Assembly (NCBI GenBank): GCA_039881145.1
Contig: JAYKKI010000016.1
Location: forward strand, 11,460,501-11,524,500
Length of the DNA stretch: 64,000 nt
Direction of reading: 5' to 3'
Source of the DNA: Druceiella hillmani
Taxonomy: Eukaryota > Arthropoda > Insecta > Lepidoptera > Hepialidae
Shown here: in pieces, positions 35,659 to 47,520 of the stretch
How the letters are laid out: every line of letters begins with the position of its first letter
Numbering within the stretch: the first letter of the stretch is position 1
Notes under the pieces: model-generated
What the model saw: only the letters and a program-made list of their open reading frames with translations
What the model was told of the DNA's origin: nothing
Database searches by the model: none
Made by a program: the position numbers and the translations under genes

Positions 35659-36780
35659 GTGTTTTTCTTTTGTAGCGTAAACGCGCGGCAACTATTTACT
35701 GCTCAAGAATACAACCAAATGGTGTTACTATATGGTGAACAAGATAGAAATGCGTCAAGAGCTACCTATCGTAAGCAATATGCGGAAGAGCGGTCACTGC
35801 GTGATGCCAGGATTATAATTGGCGCAGTTCATCGCATAAGAAATAGTTATCCGATAATCGGACCGCATGATGAAGGTATTAAATCACATCAAATTTCAGC
35901 ATGTGGTGAAGGGCAAGTCTTGGAATATTTCAGGCGTGATCCGAAGACAAGTACACGGAAAGCAGGAAGACACTTTCGATATGGCCACAGTACTGTCTAT
36001 AAAGTATTAAATAAGGTCGTACCTATAAATACAGAAAGGTACATGCACTATTAGCTCGTGATTACAATGTTAGACTAAGTTATTTTCAGTAGATACTGGA
36101 ACAGTGCTGTCGTGACAATCAATTTATTCATAAAGTTTTATGGTCGGATGAAAGCACGTCTGAGGAAATGAAACGTGGAACCGGAAAAATAATCACGTGT
36201 GGGCACGCTCAAATTAAAATGCTACCCGTGAACATGGACATCAATACCGATGTTCAATCAATGTATGGGCAGGGATTCATGGCAGCCACGTAGTTGGACC
36301 GTTCTTCGTCGATGATACGCTAAATCGAAATAAATATCTAAATATCTTAAATAATAAAATTTCCGACTATTTTGATGACATTCCTCTGCAGCAGTTGAAC
36401 TCCGTTTTGCTTCAATCTGATGGAGCGTCGTCGCACAAAGTTGTCTAAGTTTGTGACAGGCTAAACCAAATATTTGGTTTCTAGTGCATAGGTCGATTTG
36501 GACCTATACCTTGGCCTCTATGTTCACCAGACATCACCCCATTGGACTTCTTCGTGTGGGGATTTAGGAAGACTTAGTTTTTCTGAAAGATTGTGACTGT
36601 GAAACAGAGATGCATGCTCATATTACCACTGCTTTTGACTAACATAAAAGTACCATTAACCAAAATATTGCTTTATTTAATAGAGTCCACGAACAAACAA
36701 AAAATCGTGTGCGAAAATGTGCCAAACACTGAGGGACGACATGTTGAAAATGTTTATGTAATTTTATTTGTTCCTTAATT
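35659..36780 (+). pseudogene. IS630/Tc1-mariner-type transposase relic with DUF4817-like head
   Basis: The first 131 codons from 35659 are open. The product begins with FTAQEYNQMVLLYGEQDRNA, the DUF4817 helix-turn-helix pattern (F...EY.DM...YGE...NA..A...Y), followed by 'VLEYFRRDPKTSTRKAGRHF' (pattern 'NP.TSTR.IA'). Past a stop at 36052 other frames continue the DDE domain: 'FIHKVLWSDEST' (first Asp, ~36126-36161), 'GPFFVDDTLNRNKYLNIL' (~36298-36350), 'LLQSDGASSHKVV' (second Asp, ~36406-36446) and 'SPDITPLDFFVWG' (third acidic residue, ~36523-36563). The C-terminal tail is open at 36593-36778. Several stops make it inactive. Terminal inverted repeats could not be identified by eye. Confidence 0.75.
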
Positions 36781-38248
36781 TTAATTAACTTGTTATTTGA
36801 CAACTTATTTTTACTTCAATCGGTTGAAAAATCAGTGAAATCATAATTTGATCTGTCATCCGTGCACATCCGCGGCGATCATAGATAAGTAATTACTAAT
36901 TTTAATTTTAGGTAACTAAAAAACGTTCATACCTAAAAGTGCCAACTAAAAGACGTTACTTAGATATATCGATAATCAGTCGTGTGCGCCAGAGATCAAT
37001 GAGCAAGTACTCATGCTTTGGAACATACAACATCACAACAAACAAGTCGAACTGTAAAATGTAATTTATTATACGCATGTTGTAAACATAGTTTTGTTTC
37101 GCTCCGCGGTAAATATTTCTGAAATAAAACGGATTTTTTAGTGTTAATTAAATTAGTGTACTTTTCAGTTAGTCCACTAAGCGTAATGGTTGTGTCAGAA
37201 GTTATGCCGTCATGTCCCGCGTAAATGTATAAAAAGAATTATTTAAAATATGTTTGTTAAACCAAATTGGGAAAGATTTGAAAGAAATATTATATCTTGC
37301 CCCCCTCCCCCGACGCATTTTGTCATACAATACACATCCAGCGCATGCTTCTCCTATTATGAAATATCTTCGTTATTTGCAACACCAAGCTGCGCGAGCA
37401 TTAAAAGCTTAGCCTATGTTTACTATAGGCTTTTTAATTTATTAAAAATATCAGTATTTTTTTAAATACATGCTGTTTTGCAATCTCCTGGTGAAGCAAA
37501 ACTCAAGGTTTTATTTCGGACACCTATATATGTGTGTGTGTACGTATATATATATATATATATATATGCGCATAAATGATAATTTTCATTCAGCATGAAG
37601 TAAGAAATCTTGTCGCGAATGCTATCTTTTGAAAGCTTTTATTACTTTTGCAGCTGTTTATGTTTCGCTTGTGTATGCATAATATTATGCGAATGTTGGT
37701 AATGAGTGTTGTCTGCATGATTATCGTTATAATTTTTCCTTCTTTTACAACCTCCAAAATTACAGAAGGTCTTTTAAAATTAATATTACTGCATATAAGA
37801 CACACTAGAGTGATTTCTTATGGAATAGATTATACCTAAAACATGTCATTTTAATTTTATTCAGTTTCAGACTTTACTGTAGACTTTTAACCATTATACA
37901 TATATGTGTACGTATATAAATATCGTGTGGATTGTAATTCTTAACGGATATGCTTGATTCTTCAATATTGATTCTTTTGTTTATTATCGAAATGTAAACC
38001 TATTGAATTCTATAACTTATGTATGCGCTTAACTCCCATCAGTGCATGAATACAATGTACCGGATGTGATCAAAATCTTTGTTTATTTACAAAAATGTAT
38101 TAATTTCTGTTAAATTATTGATCTTCATTATAAAGTAAGAAGGGTATAATCATTTACATAAAGATTAAATAGTCGATCTAAAATTAAGGAATTTTTTTCG
38201 ATTTTGAAGTAAAACTGATTACAATTTTTACACTTTCTATTGCTTATT
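36781..38248. other. AT-rich intergenic DNA
   Basis: No gene is supported. 37526-37569 is a short TG/TA tract. A C-rich run 'gcccccctcccccg' lies at 37299-37312. Opposed small open frames at 37590-37839 are not recognised. Confidence 0.45.
37526..37569. repeat. short (TG)n(TA)n tract
   Basis: 'tatgtgtgtgtgtacg' followed by 22 bp of TA dinucleotides. Confidence 0.9.
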
Positions 38249-38298
38249 CATAAAAGATAAATATGTACTGTAGGGACAGTACATATTTATCTTTTATG
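38249..38298. repeat. perfect hairpin, 23-nt arms, 4-nt loop
   Basis: 38249-38271 is the exact reverse complement of 38276-38298 around 'aggg'. The loop-side word 'acagtacatat' appears again immediately afterwards at 38300, as if the local sequence had been copied more than once. Confidence 0.95.
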
Positions 38299-40472
38299 AC
38301 AGTACATATATATATTTTACTATTCAAAGATTGATACATATATTATGATATCTACATGTTGGACTCACAATAAAACGCAAGAATTAGCAAAATATCCAAC
38401 AATGTAAATTTCCATATTTGGGGAATGTTTTTGGCATGGAAGATACGAGCGCTTGTAACTCATAATTATGGCAAAAGTTGCTAAGCAAAGGAAAGTCGGT
38501 TGTAAGAGAAAGTCATGATAGTGTAACACCCCGGAATGGGCAGTGATTACGAGCACCGCCTAAATTTTTGCCTTGCCAAGGACAAAACCAAATCTCCACT
38601 AGTTGGAGAAGCGCCCTAAAAAAAATTAAATTAGAAGAAGCCCGCTTTTGTTAAGTCTTATTAGTGAGTATGAAAATTAGTTATTCTGATGATTTATAAT
38701 CAATTTCCTTTTTAAAAGTCTGCTAATTCTTTTCGTTTTTTCATCGTATCTTTAAGTTTATAAAGAATTAGGAAAGGGAATTTTGCTACCGCTCATTCAT
38801 AAATTACAAATTTATTCTGTATCTCGTACTAAAAAAGAAAATTTGGCTAGTGTAGAAATCGAGGGAATTACCTAGCTATTAATGTGCTCCGCAAAATTAC
38901 ACAAGAGAGGCATTCGGACGCCGTTGATTCGTTTCTTCGTATTCTGGTGTCCATTCAAATCGTTTACATACTGACTGGTTAAACATTCTTTGCATTATCC
39001 TCAAACAAGCATAAGAATGGTAAAGCAGAATGTATAAGTACCTCGCCTTGGTTGACTTTCAAAAACCTTTTTTTTATTTTAAGTTGAGCTGGGATCTGAT
39101 CCTGACTCAGCGAGTTTGGTATCCTGTCGTAGATTTTAATTATCCTAAAAGTCATGATGTTCTCACGTAGGGTCACATACAATTGCCTTATTTATGAGAA
39201 CATTACGCAATACCCGAGTGTTTAAGAAGACTGTCTTCTCTCGTCGCTTTTATTATTTCCACATTATTTTCCACAATAATGTGGAAATCGTTAGTGATCT
39301 TAGCAAACTTGGATTATGCTGATATTCCTCTGCTTGCTGAGTCAAAACCTTGTGAATATGCATGACAAATTGGAAGACTTGCGGAAAAAGGCTGCGTACA
39401 CTTAGCTCAAAATTAACACACAAAACTCAAGATATAAAATGTGGTGTGAAGAAAATATCTTCGTTGCTATTTAGCAAGGGGTAAGTAATACATATCCATC
39501 TATTAAGCATGGGGTAAGTAATACATAATCATGACGAACCTATTGATATCTCATGTGTCGAAATAACTTCAATAGTTTAGTCTATACGAGGGACAAACTT
39601 ACTCAAGTACATACATAAGTACATACAATATATACATACATAGCTTGAGAAATTCATAATCCTTGCTCGATCGCAGTCTGATATAATATTATATTATATA
39701 TTTAAATATAATATAATATGTTGATATTGACGGAATGACTTTTTCAATTAACATAAGGCCAATATAATTGTTTACTAAATGTATGAATCAACTAACTTAT
39801 TAGTTAGAGTGAATATATTAGCAAATTGACTATATTAACGAATTGACTATACAATTTTTTATTTTCAACCTTCTGGTCACAAATTACGTCTTAATAAAAT
39901 TTTGAATAGGTGCAGGTAGCTAAACTGTGTTGTTTATTGTTTTTTTTTTTGTGATTTTTGCTTTATTATTCTTCATGTTATTTCTTGCAAATCATAACTG
40001 TAAACTTATTTATCAAAATAGAAATTTAATATTTTTGTACGATAATTTATCTGTGAAAAGTAAATTATGAAAGTCGAGTCATTGGTTAATTCGAATTATT
40101 TGTTATCAATTAAGGTTAGTTTTGTGCACATCATTAGTATGATAAAAATAATGTCGCCATTGGGAATAATAATGTATTACTATTTTAAAAGTTCTATTTA
40201 TTATTTTCTAAATAACACTGATAAAATTATTTATGAAATCCAGGTAATCGTAATTAACGGTTTTTACTATTTATCGTGAGAAGTTTCAAACCTCAGCACC
40301 ACTTTCATACATATATCCTAGTTTTCCTCGATAAGTGCTGCATAACCGGTATTATTATATTACACATGTTACACCATATTACTTTAGCAATTTCTGAAAT
40401 GCAAAATAATTAGATTTTTACTTCCGAAGGTCAAAATAGAGACACTTAATAATCCTGAATCTAGTTCCAAAA
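38299..40472. other. AT-rich intergenic DNA
   Basis: No gene is supported. It contains a 14-nt-arm hairpin at 39255-39288, an AT-only quasi-palindrome near 39683-39719, and a short direct repeat 'gcatggggtaagtaatacat' / 'gcaaggggtaagtaatacat' (39475-39530). Confidence 0.45.
39255..39288. repeat. hairpin, 14-nt arms, 6-nt loop
   Basis: 'atttccacattatt' is followed after 'ttccac' by its exact reverse complement. Confidence 0.9.
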
Positions 40473-40568
40473 TACACACACACACGCGCGCACACACACA
40501 TGCACACACACACACACACATATGTGTATATATGTGTGTGTATATGTATATATATATATATATATATA
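40473..40568. repeat. composite (CA)n-(CG)n-(TG)n-(TA)n tract
   Basis: Runs of CA, then 'cgcgcg', CA again, then 'tatgtgtatatatgtgtgtg', then TA. The entire tract is alternating purine-pyrimidine, and its CA and TG halves can pair with each other. Confidence 0.95.
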
Positions 40569-40609
40569 ATTAAGTTTGAAATCTCTAGTGAACCTTTTCA
40601 ACTTTGTAT

Positions 40610-41467
40610 ATCTAGTCAATAAAATCAATCGTTAATTAATTAGATAGGGAAAGATCTGGAGAGTACGGTGGGTGAAGTAGCATACTTCATCCAAGTGAAA
40701 GTAGTTTTTCACGAGTTACTTTGCTACATGGGATCAAGCATTGTCATGTGAAAAATAAACTCTGATTTGAAAGAAGTTAAGCGGTGGATTTGCTCAATTG
40801 TTCACAATAAGTCTTAGCTGTAATTGTACTATTAACTTGAAAGAGTCCCCAGTGAATAATTAAATGGATAACTCCATTTACACCCCACTACGCTCTCAAA
40901 AGTATATTTTGTCTCTTATTATATTTTGGTCTAGGTACATCTGTTGTTCCTACAAATTGGCGTTTATGCTAAAAACGTAAGCCACATACTTTTCATCTCT
41001 TGTAACTATATACTTTAGCCTCTCGTTGGTACGATGGGAACTCAAAAGCTCCAAGCACACCTTAGCTCTCCTCCGAAGTTGAAATGGTGTTAGCTCATGT
41101 GGTAGCTAAACGGAATATTTCAACCTCTTTCTCAAAGCATGAAAATGTTTTTCCATAGCAGCATAAGAACATGAAAATAGCTCTACCAAATAAGGCGAAT
41201 TTAATCTGGGATATGTTTAATGAGGTTTTTACATTTTTCTAAATCAATTATAGGAGGCCGATTTGGATGAGATTTATCGGACAGGTTAAAATTTTCTTCT
41301 TTGCATCGTTGGTATTTGGTCATGTCGTAAGAGTACATCCCTTCACTTATTACTGTGTATAAATTACGAGATGCTTCGCGGGTTTTTCGTCCTAAACGAC
41401 ATTCATGGAAAAATATTCCTCTAAGTTCACTTTGTAATACTTCCATTTTTACTTGCCGATTATTCAC
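40610..41467 (-). pseudogene. mariner transposase relic, copy 2
   Basis: An 88-codon open stretch from 41467 downward starts NNRQVKMEVLQSELRGIFFH and continues GRKTREASRNLYTVISEG and NFNLSDKSHPNRPPIIDLEK. It matches the mariner head (KA.EAARNIC...GE ... NFDL.D..RSGRP). Further down in other frames come 'YIVTRDEKYVAYV' (first catalytic Asp; family RIVT.DEKWV), 'LLRAWWGVNGVIH'-like text with one stop, 'TAKTYCEQL', 'FSHDNA.SHVAK.LVKNY' (second Asp; family DNARPHVA) and 'HPPYSPDLS' (third Asp). All three acidic positions can still be seen, but stops and shifts separate them. 'gtttgaaat' near 40573 and 'atttcaaac' near 41492 could be remains of terminal inverted repeats. Confidence 0.75.
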
Positions 41468-42679
41468 TTTTCTTTACTTGCCGATTATTCAATTTCAAAC
41501 TAAACAGAATTTTGTATGCCACATTCTTTATATACCCTACACAGAATATTCTAGAAGCTTCCATAACATTCCAGAAATTGATGGAAAAAAGCGGCGGGTT
41601 TATAAGTTGCCAACCTTATATATACATTTGTAAACATATATATGTATGTTTGTGTGTTTCGGAATTTTTTTTTCACCTGAATAAATTTTTAAGATATCAC
41701 GTATTAAAAATTGATTCTGGTAACGTCTCATTGCATGAAGGAGAAAGTTATGACATGCAGCCAAAATTTGAAATCAGGACTTTGTAGTATATAAATGAGG
41801 TCACATATATTTGTAATGGAATAGAAATTTAGAGTTTACAAAACACATTTACAAACCTTTATTTTACGTATCAATATAACTTTCTTTTTTGGTATCGGTA
41901 CCTCTTCACGTCGCAAGTGTGTGTATCAAAACTATAATACGGTCGAAATATTTCTATGTACAGACCAATATTGTACGACGTTGATTATTTAAGTTAGTGC
42001 TACTCAATGATTTTATTAAGGCAACTTCCGAATTAAATTTCTTGTTTATTTCAGAATATCAAAAATATGTAATAATTCAAGTTAACTTAAACCATTCTAT
42101 CAATATATTTATGGTCACTGTCTATGTACTAGGTGACCTAAATATTCGAACAGTAAATAGTTTTATTTACATAAATATCTGGACCGTATATTGTACTATT
42201 TATATAAATGTCAGTATATTTAGTCGGTGAATTCAGACAGTCTGTGATTCTTTGTTGCGTACGTAACATATTTTATTGTCCCACTTTTTCTACTCTACTT
42301 ATAATTTATGAAGGATTATGACCACGAGATATTTTAGTTGGAATATATGCATGTGGATAGCGGTCTCTTTCTAGTTTATAGTTCATATTCGACAATGTTC
42401 TTTTTGTTTGATGTTTGTTTTTTGGTCTCTTTTTGCTCATTTCATTATTTTTGGTGTGTGAAAATTTCGAAGTTAACCATTGTATTTGCCTTAATATTCT
42501 AAAATATATATCGTTGAATGTAAATATTTAAGGATGTAATGAGTGGCTGATTTAAATACCTGAGCATATCTAGTATAATTAGTGGTATAAATTTGTAATA
42601 GATTCTACGACGTTATAGTTTAGAATGCACAATTTTTTATAATGGTAAAGAATCTCACTAAACTCTTTACAAGTCTCAA

Positions 42680-42705
42680 CCATAATCTGATTTCTCAGAT
42701 TATGG
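42680..42705. repeat. hairpin, 11-nt arms, 4-nt loop
   Basis: 'ccataatctga' is followed after 'tttc' by its exact reverse complement. Confidence 0.85.
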
Positions 42706-43576
42706 GTTAGAAATCTGGTTTCGATGTCGTGTTATCTCAAGTTTATTCTCGACAATATCATAGTCCACGTTGGATTTTAATAAAATTATATCCCAATATT
42801 TCAACAAATTGATATCCTGTATTCCCTGATATCCAATTACGATGTTTCGACAATAAGATGTTACGAGTTCAGTTCTGTCAATGTAATATTTCAATTGATA
42901 TTTCTTTTTTACCGTTCCCGTATTTCAAACATTTATGATATGCATAGTTCGATATCGACAATGCGATTTTCCAAATCCGGCTTCGATTATATGATACTTC
43001 GACATTTCTACAACTTGATATTCCAAGTTGACTTTCAAAAAAATTATATTTCAAGCTTGCCTCTTTCTTTAATAATCCCTTTATATCTCAATATTTATAA
43101 CTTCAAATTCTTTGTTATTTCATGAATTACGTTTGGTTTAAAAACTTTTTCTTTTTAAGAAAGGTCAACATAACAACCCGCATCGGTCTTTAATTTTTTC
43201 TTGATTTATGAGATTAAGGTAAGTCAATTAATATTCCAACGTTCTAAGTCTATCGAGCATAAACTCAAAGCCATACATACGAGAAACTCAATGATATTTT
43301 CAGACAGCCTTCTCTATCCATGAGAACTGAAGTACTAAGCAAATACTCAAAAATGTAGTCAATATTTTGATGCGATCAATATTTGAGTCAAAATGTAGTT
43401 AATATTTGAGCTTTACACACTCACGCTCTCATACAAATACAAATTTATATGTAATCTTATTAAAATATCTAATATAACTTCATTCTTTTTCAAGATGAGA
43501 CCTTTATTGTTTATATTTTTTTATGAGATCCTTTATTTTTTATATTTTTCATATTTTTATTATATTTAGAATTTAG

Positions 43577-43635
43577 AACTAATGCGATGAAGTTTACGCT
43601 TATCGGAAATAAGCACAAACTTCACTGCATTAGTT
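43577..43635. repeat. nested hairpin, ~19-nt outer arms
   Basis: 'aactaatgcgatgaagttt' pairs with 'aaacttcactgcattagtt' with one mismatch. Inside it 'gcttat' pairs with 'ataagc' around 'cggaa'. Confidence 0.85.
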
Positions 43636-45899
43636 TTAATTTGCAATATTTATTGACATTCTCGGAATATAAAATACAGTGTAATACTAAAATTAAAATG
43701 ACCTGCAAAAATGTGCTACAAAGTGATTAAAACTATAATAACTAAATACGTAGACCACATAGGTCTACGTCATTTTCACTCACATCCATTTCCAATACAT
43801 GGAATTATTAACTAAATTATGTGTAACTGTACATATGTACAATTTAATATATTTTATCACTCAACAGCCACTTTTGATCCTATGTAGTACTAATATTTTA
43901 ACTTATAGATTTGTATGAAAATTTTCTCAAATTTTAGGTAAAGATTTTACTGGCTGACATAGAAAATATTGAGCTTAACTCTCTTAGTGTTACCTACTTT
44001 ATCACATACACTTTATGCTATACACGGCAAGCTGTGGCCATATCCTCTATTCTCAGAAGTATTTTTTTTATGATTTCTTTCCAAACTCATGAACTTTGAA
44101 AAAATCACAACGAAATAAGAAAGACTATAAAACATATGTCCATATGAATAATTAACATTTATTAAAAAAATTAGCGTTATGTAAGTTAAATTACAAGGAA
44201 AATTTTATGGAAAACAACTTCATTCATTATGGAAGGTCGACAGTACTTTTTAGGTATTTCTATTTAAAGTTGATACCAAATTACTTCCCAAAATTTTTAT
44301 CGTCATTTCCAATGAAAAAGCAAATATTAATTCCATTTATTTATTTTAGTATTGATATCCTCAAAACTTCATATAATGAACTTCATTCACTATCTTCTTA
44401 AATTTTGAAAACATTTCACAATTCACAAATAAGAATATGAACTTTAATGATTGTTTTTTAAAATTTTTTGTTGAGATATTTAAACGAAGCTTTATGTTGC
44501 ATAATTGTTTTTTTACAAATATATTGTTAGTCAATCAATTTCGAGGTAACAATGGTACGAGATGAAAATTTTAGATATTATTTTCTTGCGTTGGTTTAAA
44601 AAATAATTCAAGGGAATTTTAATGATACACGCCAATAGAAAACCAATTTCAAAAGTTTATGGAAAGGACATATGTTCGGGGTTGTGATGGGAAAACAAAG
44701 ATTTATATGTAAGTTTAATTTTTTTCATTGCCATTGTATTGAAATATACTCGAATAAACAAATTTTTGTAATTCATTACTCAATATTATCCGTTTAGCAT
44801 TCATTACATTGTCTCAATATTCTCCAAATAATGCAATCAGTTAAGGATCAAACCACGTATTTATAAGTTCCACAAATGAGTTATAAATATAATAGTTTAC
44901 CGTAAAAGTTGCAATCTTATTACTTAAGGAACATTCCCAATGCTCGGAACTATTATTATTTTCTATTATTAAGTTCTTATTGTAAGTCAAGTTATTATTT
45001 TTAAAGGTAATAATAAAGTTCATCATTGGGTTTAATTTATTTGTATTTTGCCCGTCTACTTATTTTGCTTATTAATTTCGTTTTACAACTGGCATTACAC
45101 ATTTTATTAAAACACAATCTTTAATTAAATATATGAAATTATAACCAGTGATATTTATTTTTAAATTATTAGAATTGTCAAAAGATATTAAATATCTTTT
45201 ATTCTTTTAAGAAAGAAAGAAACACGAAATAGTAATTACGACTCCACCATTTCTCATCCTCCACCCTGTATAGGAACTATTTAAAACTATCACTGATAAT
45301 TAAATAGCAATGTTACAAATATCCAGTTGTACAAGGTCCAGTTGTTCTTTGTATAACAACTTGTCTTTTAAATAATTACTACAATTTTCAAAGACTACTT
45401 AACGAGAGTCTTAACTAGGGTAAAAGCAACCACGAGTTACAATAAACAATGTCACTCATCAAAAGTAACACAAGAAGTAAAAGGTAAATTGGAAGAAAAT
45501 TATTCATTTACTACATGCAACCTCTAGTTACATAACTATTGGCTCTGAATCTGAAAATGCTTTCTAATATATTCTTAGTATTTTATCACTAATCGAAATA
45601 TCTCGAAAATTTTGAATCGAATTTTTGTCACTAAGGTCTAAAGTGGTACATTTAACTTGAAATATTATTTTTTTGTTAAAACTCACATTTTGGAGTAAAC
45701 AGTTATTTGCCAAAAGTGACTAAATTGAGACAAGAAACAAATATATAAAGTAATTTTGCGGTTATGTTTTAATCATAATTTTTGTAATAATATTGGAATG
45801 ACATCGTAACAAGAGAGTTAAATACAAGACCGTTAAAAGCTACACTCGACTAAGAAGTTCCCAGTTATTGACAGTATCGATAATAATATAATAAAGCAG

Positions 45900-47520
45900 C
45901 ATGGAGTGCCGCGACATTTCGGGTCATTGCGGTTTTCAATTACTGTCGGTTTTTCTGGAAATTGGGAAAACTGATGGTCATTCCAAAGAATAATGGGAAA
46001 TTGCCTAGAGATCCGAGTTTTACATATCCATTACGCTCATTTCCGTGTTCGGAAATTTGCTTATGCATGTACTGACGGCGCACTTATTGGCTCACTTGTC
46101 TCTCTTGTTTGAATATTTCATGGTTAGCACACTTATCTCATTCGGGTTTTAACTCAGAGTGACCGTAATATTTACCGCTTCGTTCTGAGTAGAAGTCTGC
46201 CCAGATAAGTCCGTCTCCTTGTTATTATAGACATCCCCGGCGCATTTGATAATGCTTTGTGGCCGATCATTTTGTAGCGTTAGAATCCTGACAAATGTAA
46301 GCAGATTCATGCCGGGTTATTAGCAATTTCTGTGGTCGAATCGTATATTTACAGGATTGAAACATCAAAGTAAAGAAAACGGTAACTCGGGATTTATTGC
46401 AAAGCTCGGCACTCAGGCCAATCTTGTGGAATGCCATGTTCGATGGAATTTTTGTGATGTATCTTAAGAATTGTGGTACTATTGCCTATTCCGATGACCT
46501 TTTTTGATGATCGCAGGAGCTAGTTATAGAGAAATAGAGAATCGAGCGGTAGATGCCCTTACCAGAATACTTGACTGAGGCACCAAAAATCCATGGCTGT
46601 CCTCTTCAAGGGCAAACTGGCGAAAAGTCCGGGAATGGTGCGCGGTATCAGATCATGTACCTATGTATGATTCTTGATTTTAAGCATAATTTTATGCCAC
46701 ACGTGCGGTACATTAGTTAGCCAAGGTGGCTTTCCATGTTACTGTCCGGTTAAAACAGGTAGGCTAGAGGCTAGATGGCGTCGATCCTTAAGTTAACGTA
46801 TATGGCGATATATCTGGGTATATTGACCTGTGTGCTATCGCCAAGGACTTCATGGTGTGTCGTGATTGTGAAAGTTAGGGACGTCGTACTGAGAAGGTAT
46901 AGCGCGTCGCTGACGGCCTTTATCAAAGTTTAATGGATTCCAAGCTTGCGATTGCGGAATGTACAACAGATTTTGAGCTAGCATGAGGCAGTGATTTTGA
47001 CGTAGGACCAATGGACTTCGAGCAGATAGACTCTTTATTACGAGAAAGAGACGCATGTTTGGGACCATCAGTGCTCCCTGACACGCTAGAAACTCCTTGC
47101 CAAACGCTAAAGGTAAAACCACTAGATTTTTCTTCCCTAAAGTTTCTGAGTTGATTAAAAAGAGCTGGCCAAAACCTAACTATTGTTTGAACCAATTTGT
47201 TATGGGACATGATGCCAGATAGATTGGTTTGAGAGATAACCCAGCCTGTCCATGTGGTTGCGAAACGCAGATAACGGAACACGTTTTCTTTAAGTTAGAT
47301 GAGCATGATAGTGAGCATAGAGTTTTACTGGAGAGCATGCACCAAATTGTAGAGTCACGTGGTTCTTTAGAATGTCAATCTTTTAGTTATTGTTATTTTT
47401 TTGAGAGTGGGCCGACCTTTGAGTCAGTTAAAGTATCCGCTAAATGCGTTCTAGGAAAAATAAAGGTGTCGAATGGCTCATTCAGAAGGGACAACCTTTG
47501 ATCTTTTCAGGTGAAAGCCT
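45900..47520 (+). pseudogene. R1-clade non-LTR retrotransposon relic (reverse transcriptase to C-terminus)
   Basis: Three forward frames together give, in order, reverse transcriptase landmarks of the R1 clade: 'FFWKLGKLMVIPK' (~45952-45990; family G.FP..WK...LVVIPK), 'SFTYPLRS' for the 'YRPI.LLP' motif, 'IDIPGAFDNALWP' (~46227-46265; family LDI.GAFDNAWWP), 'LRPILWNAMFDGI' (~46410-46449), the catalytic 'AYSDD' (46485-46499; family AYADD), 'SYREIENRAVDALTRIL', 'VLFKGKLAKSPGMV' (family ML.KG.L...P.V) and 'LDFKHNFMPHVRYIS'. The C-terminal 'IGLRDNPACPCGCETQITEH' (~47222-47280) is the characteristic CPCG...EH knuckle. R1 elements proper insert in 28S rDNA; none is visible here. At least eight stops or shifts make it inactive. 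The minus-strand open frames at 46850-47282 are shadows. Confidence 0.8.

Larger units (their letters stand above)
41500..45895. other. AT-rich intergenic DNA with several hairpins
   Basis: No gene is supported. Overlapping small open frames near 41355-41787, 41997-42230, 42895-43125 and 44207-44401 have no recognised motif. Hairpins occur at 42680-42705, 43577-43635 and 43748-43770. The block 42700-43125 contains many degenerate 'gatatttc(g/a)aca' words; 'gttggattttaataaaattata' (42768) and 'gttgactttcaaaaaaattata' (43027) look like diverged copies ~259 bp apart. Confidence 0.45.

Noticed and set aside
41355..41787. Overlapping plus-strand open frames of 91-92 codons
   Set aside because: The first part is antisense to the mariner N-terminus and the remainder is unrecognisable.
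46490..46680. Apparent endonuclease motif (WRKVREWCAVSDH) in one frame of the R1 relic
   Set aside because: In another frame the same bases give the expected reverse transcriptase text VLFKGKLAKSPGMV directly after the AYSDD motif, so the order fits reverse transcriptase rather than endonuclease.
46850..47282. Two overlapping minus-strand open frames
   Set aside because: Antisense to the R1-clade relic, whose plus-strand motifs are clear.
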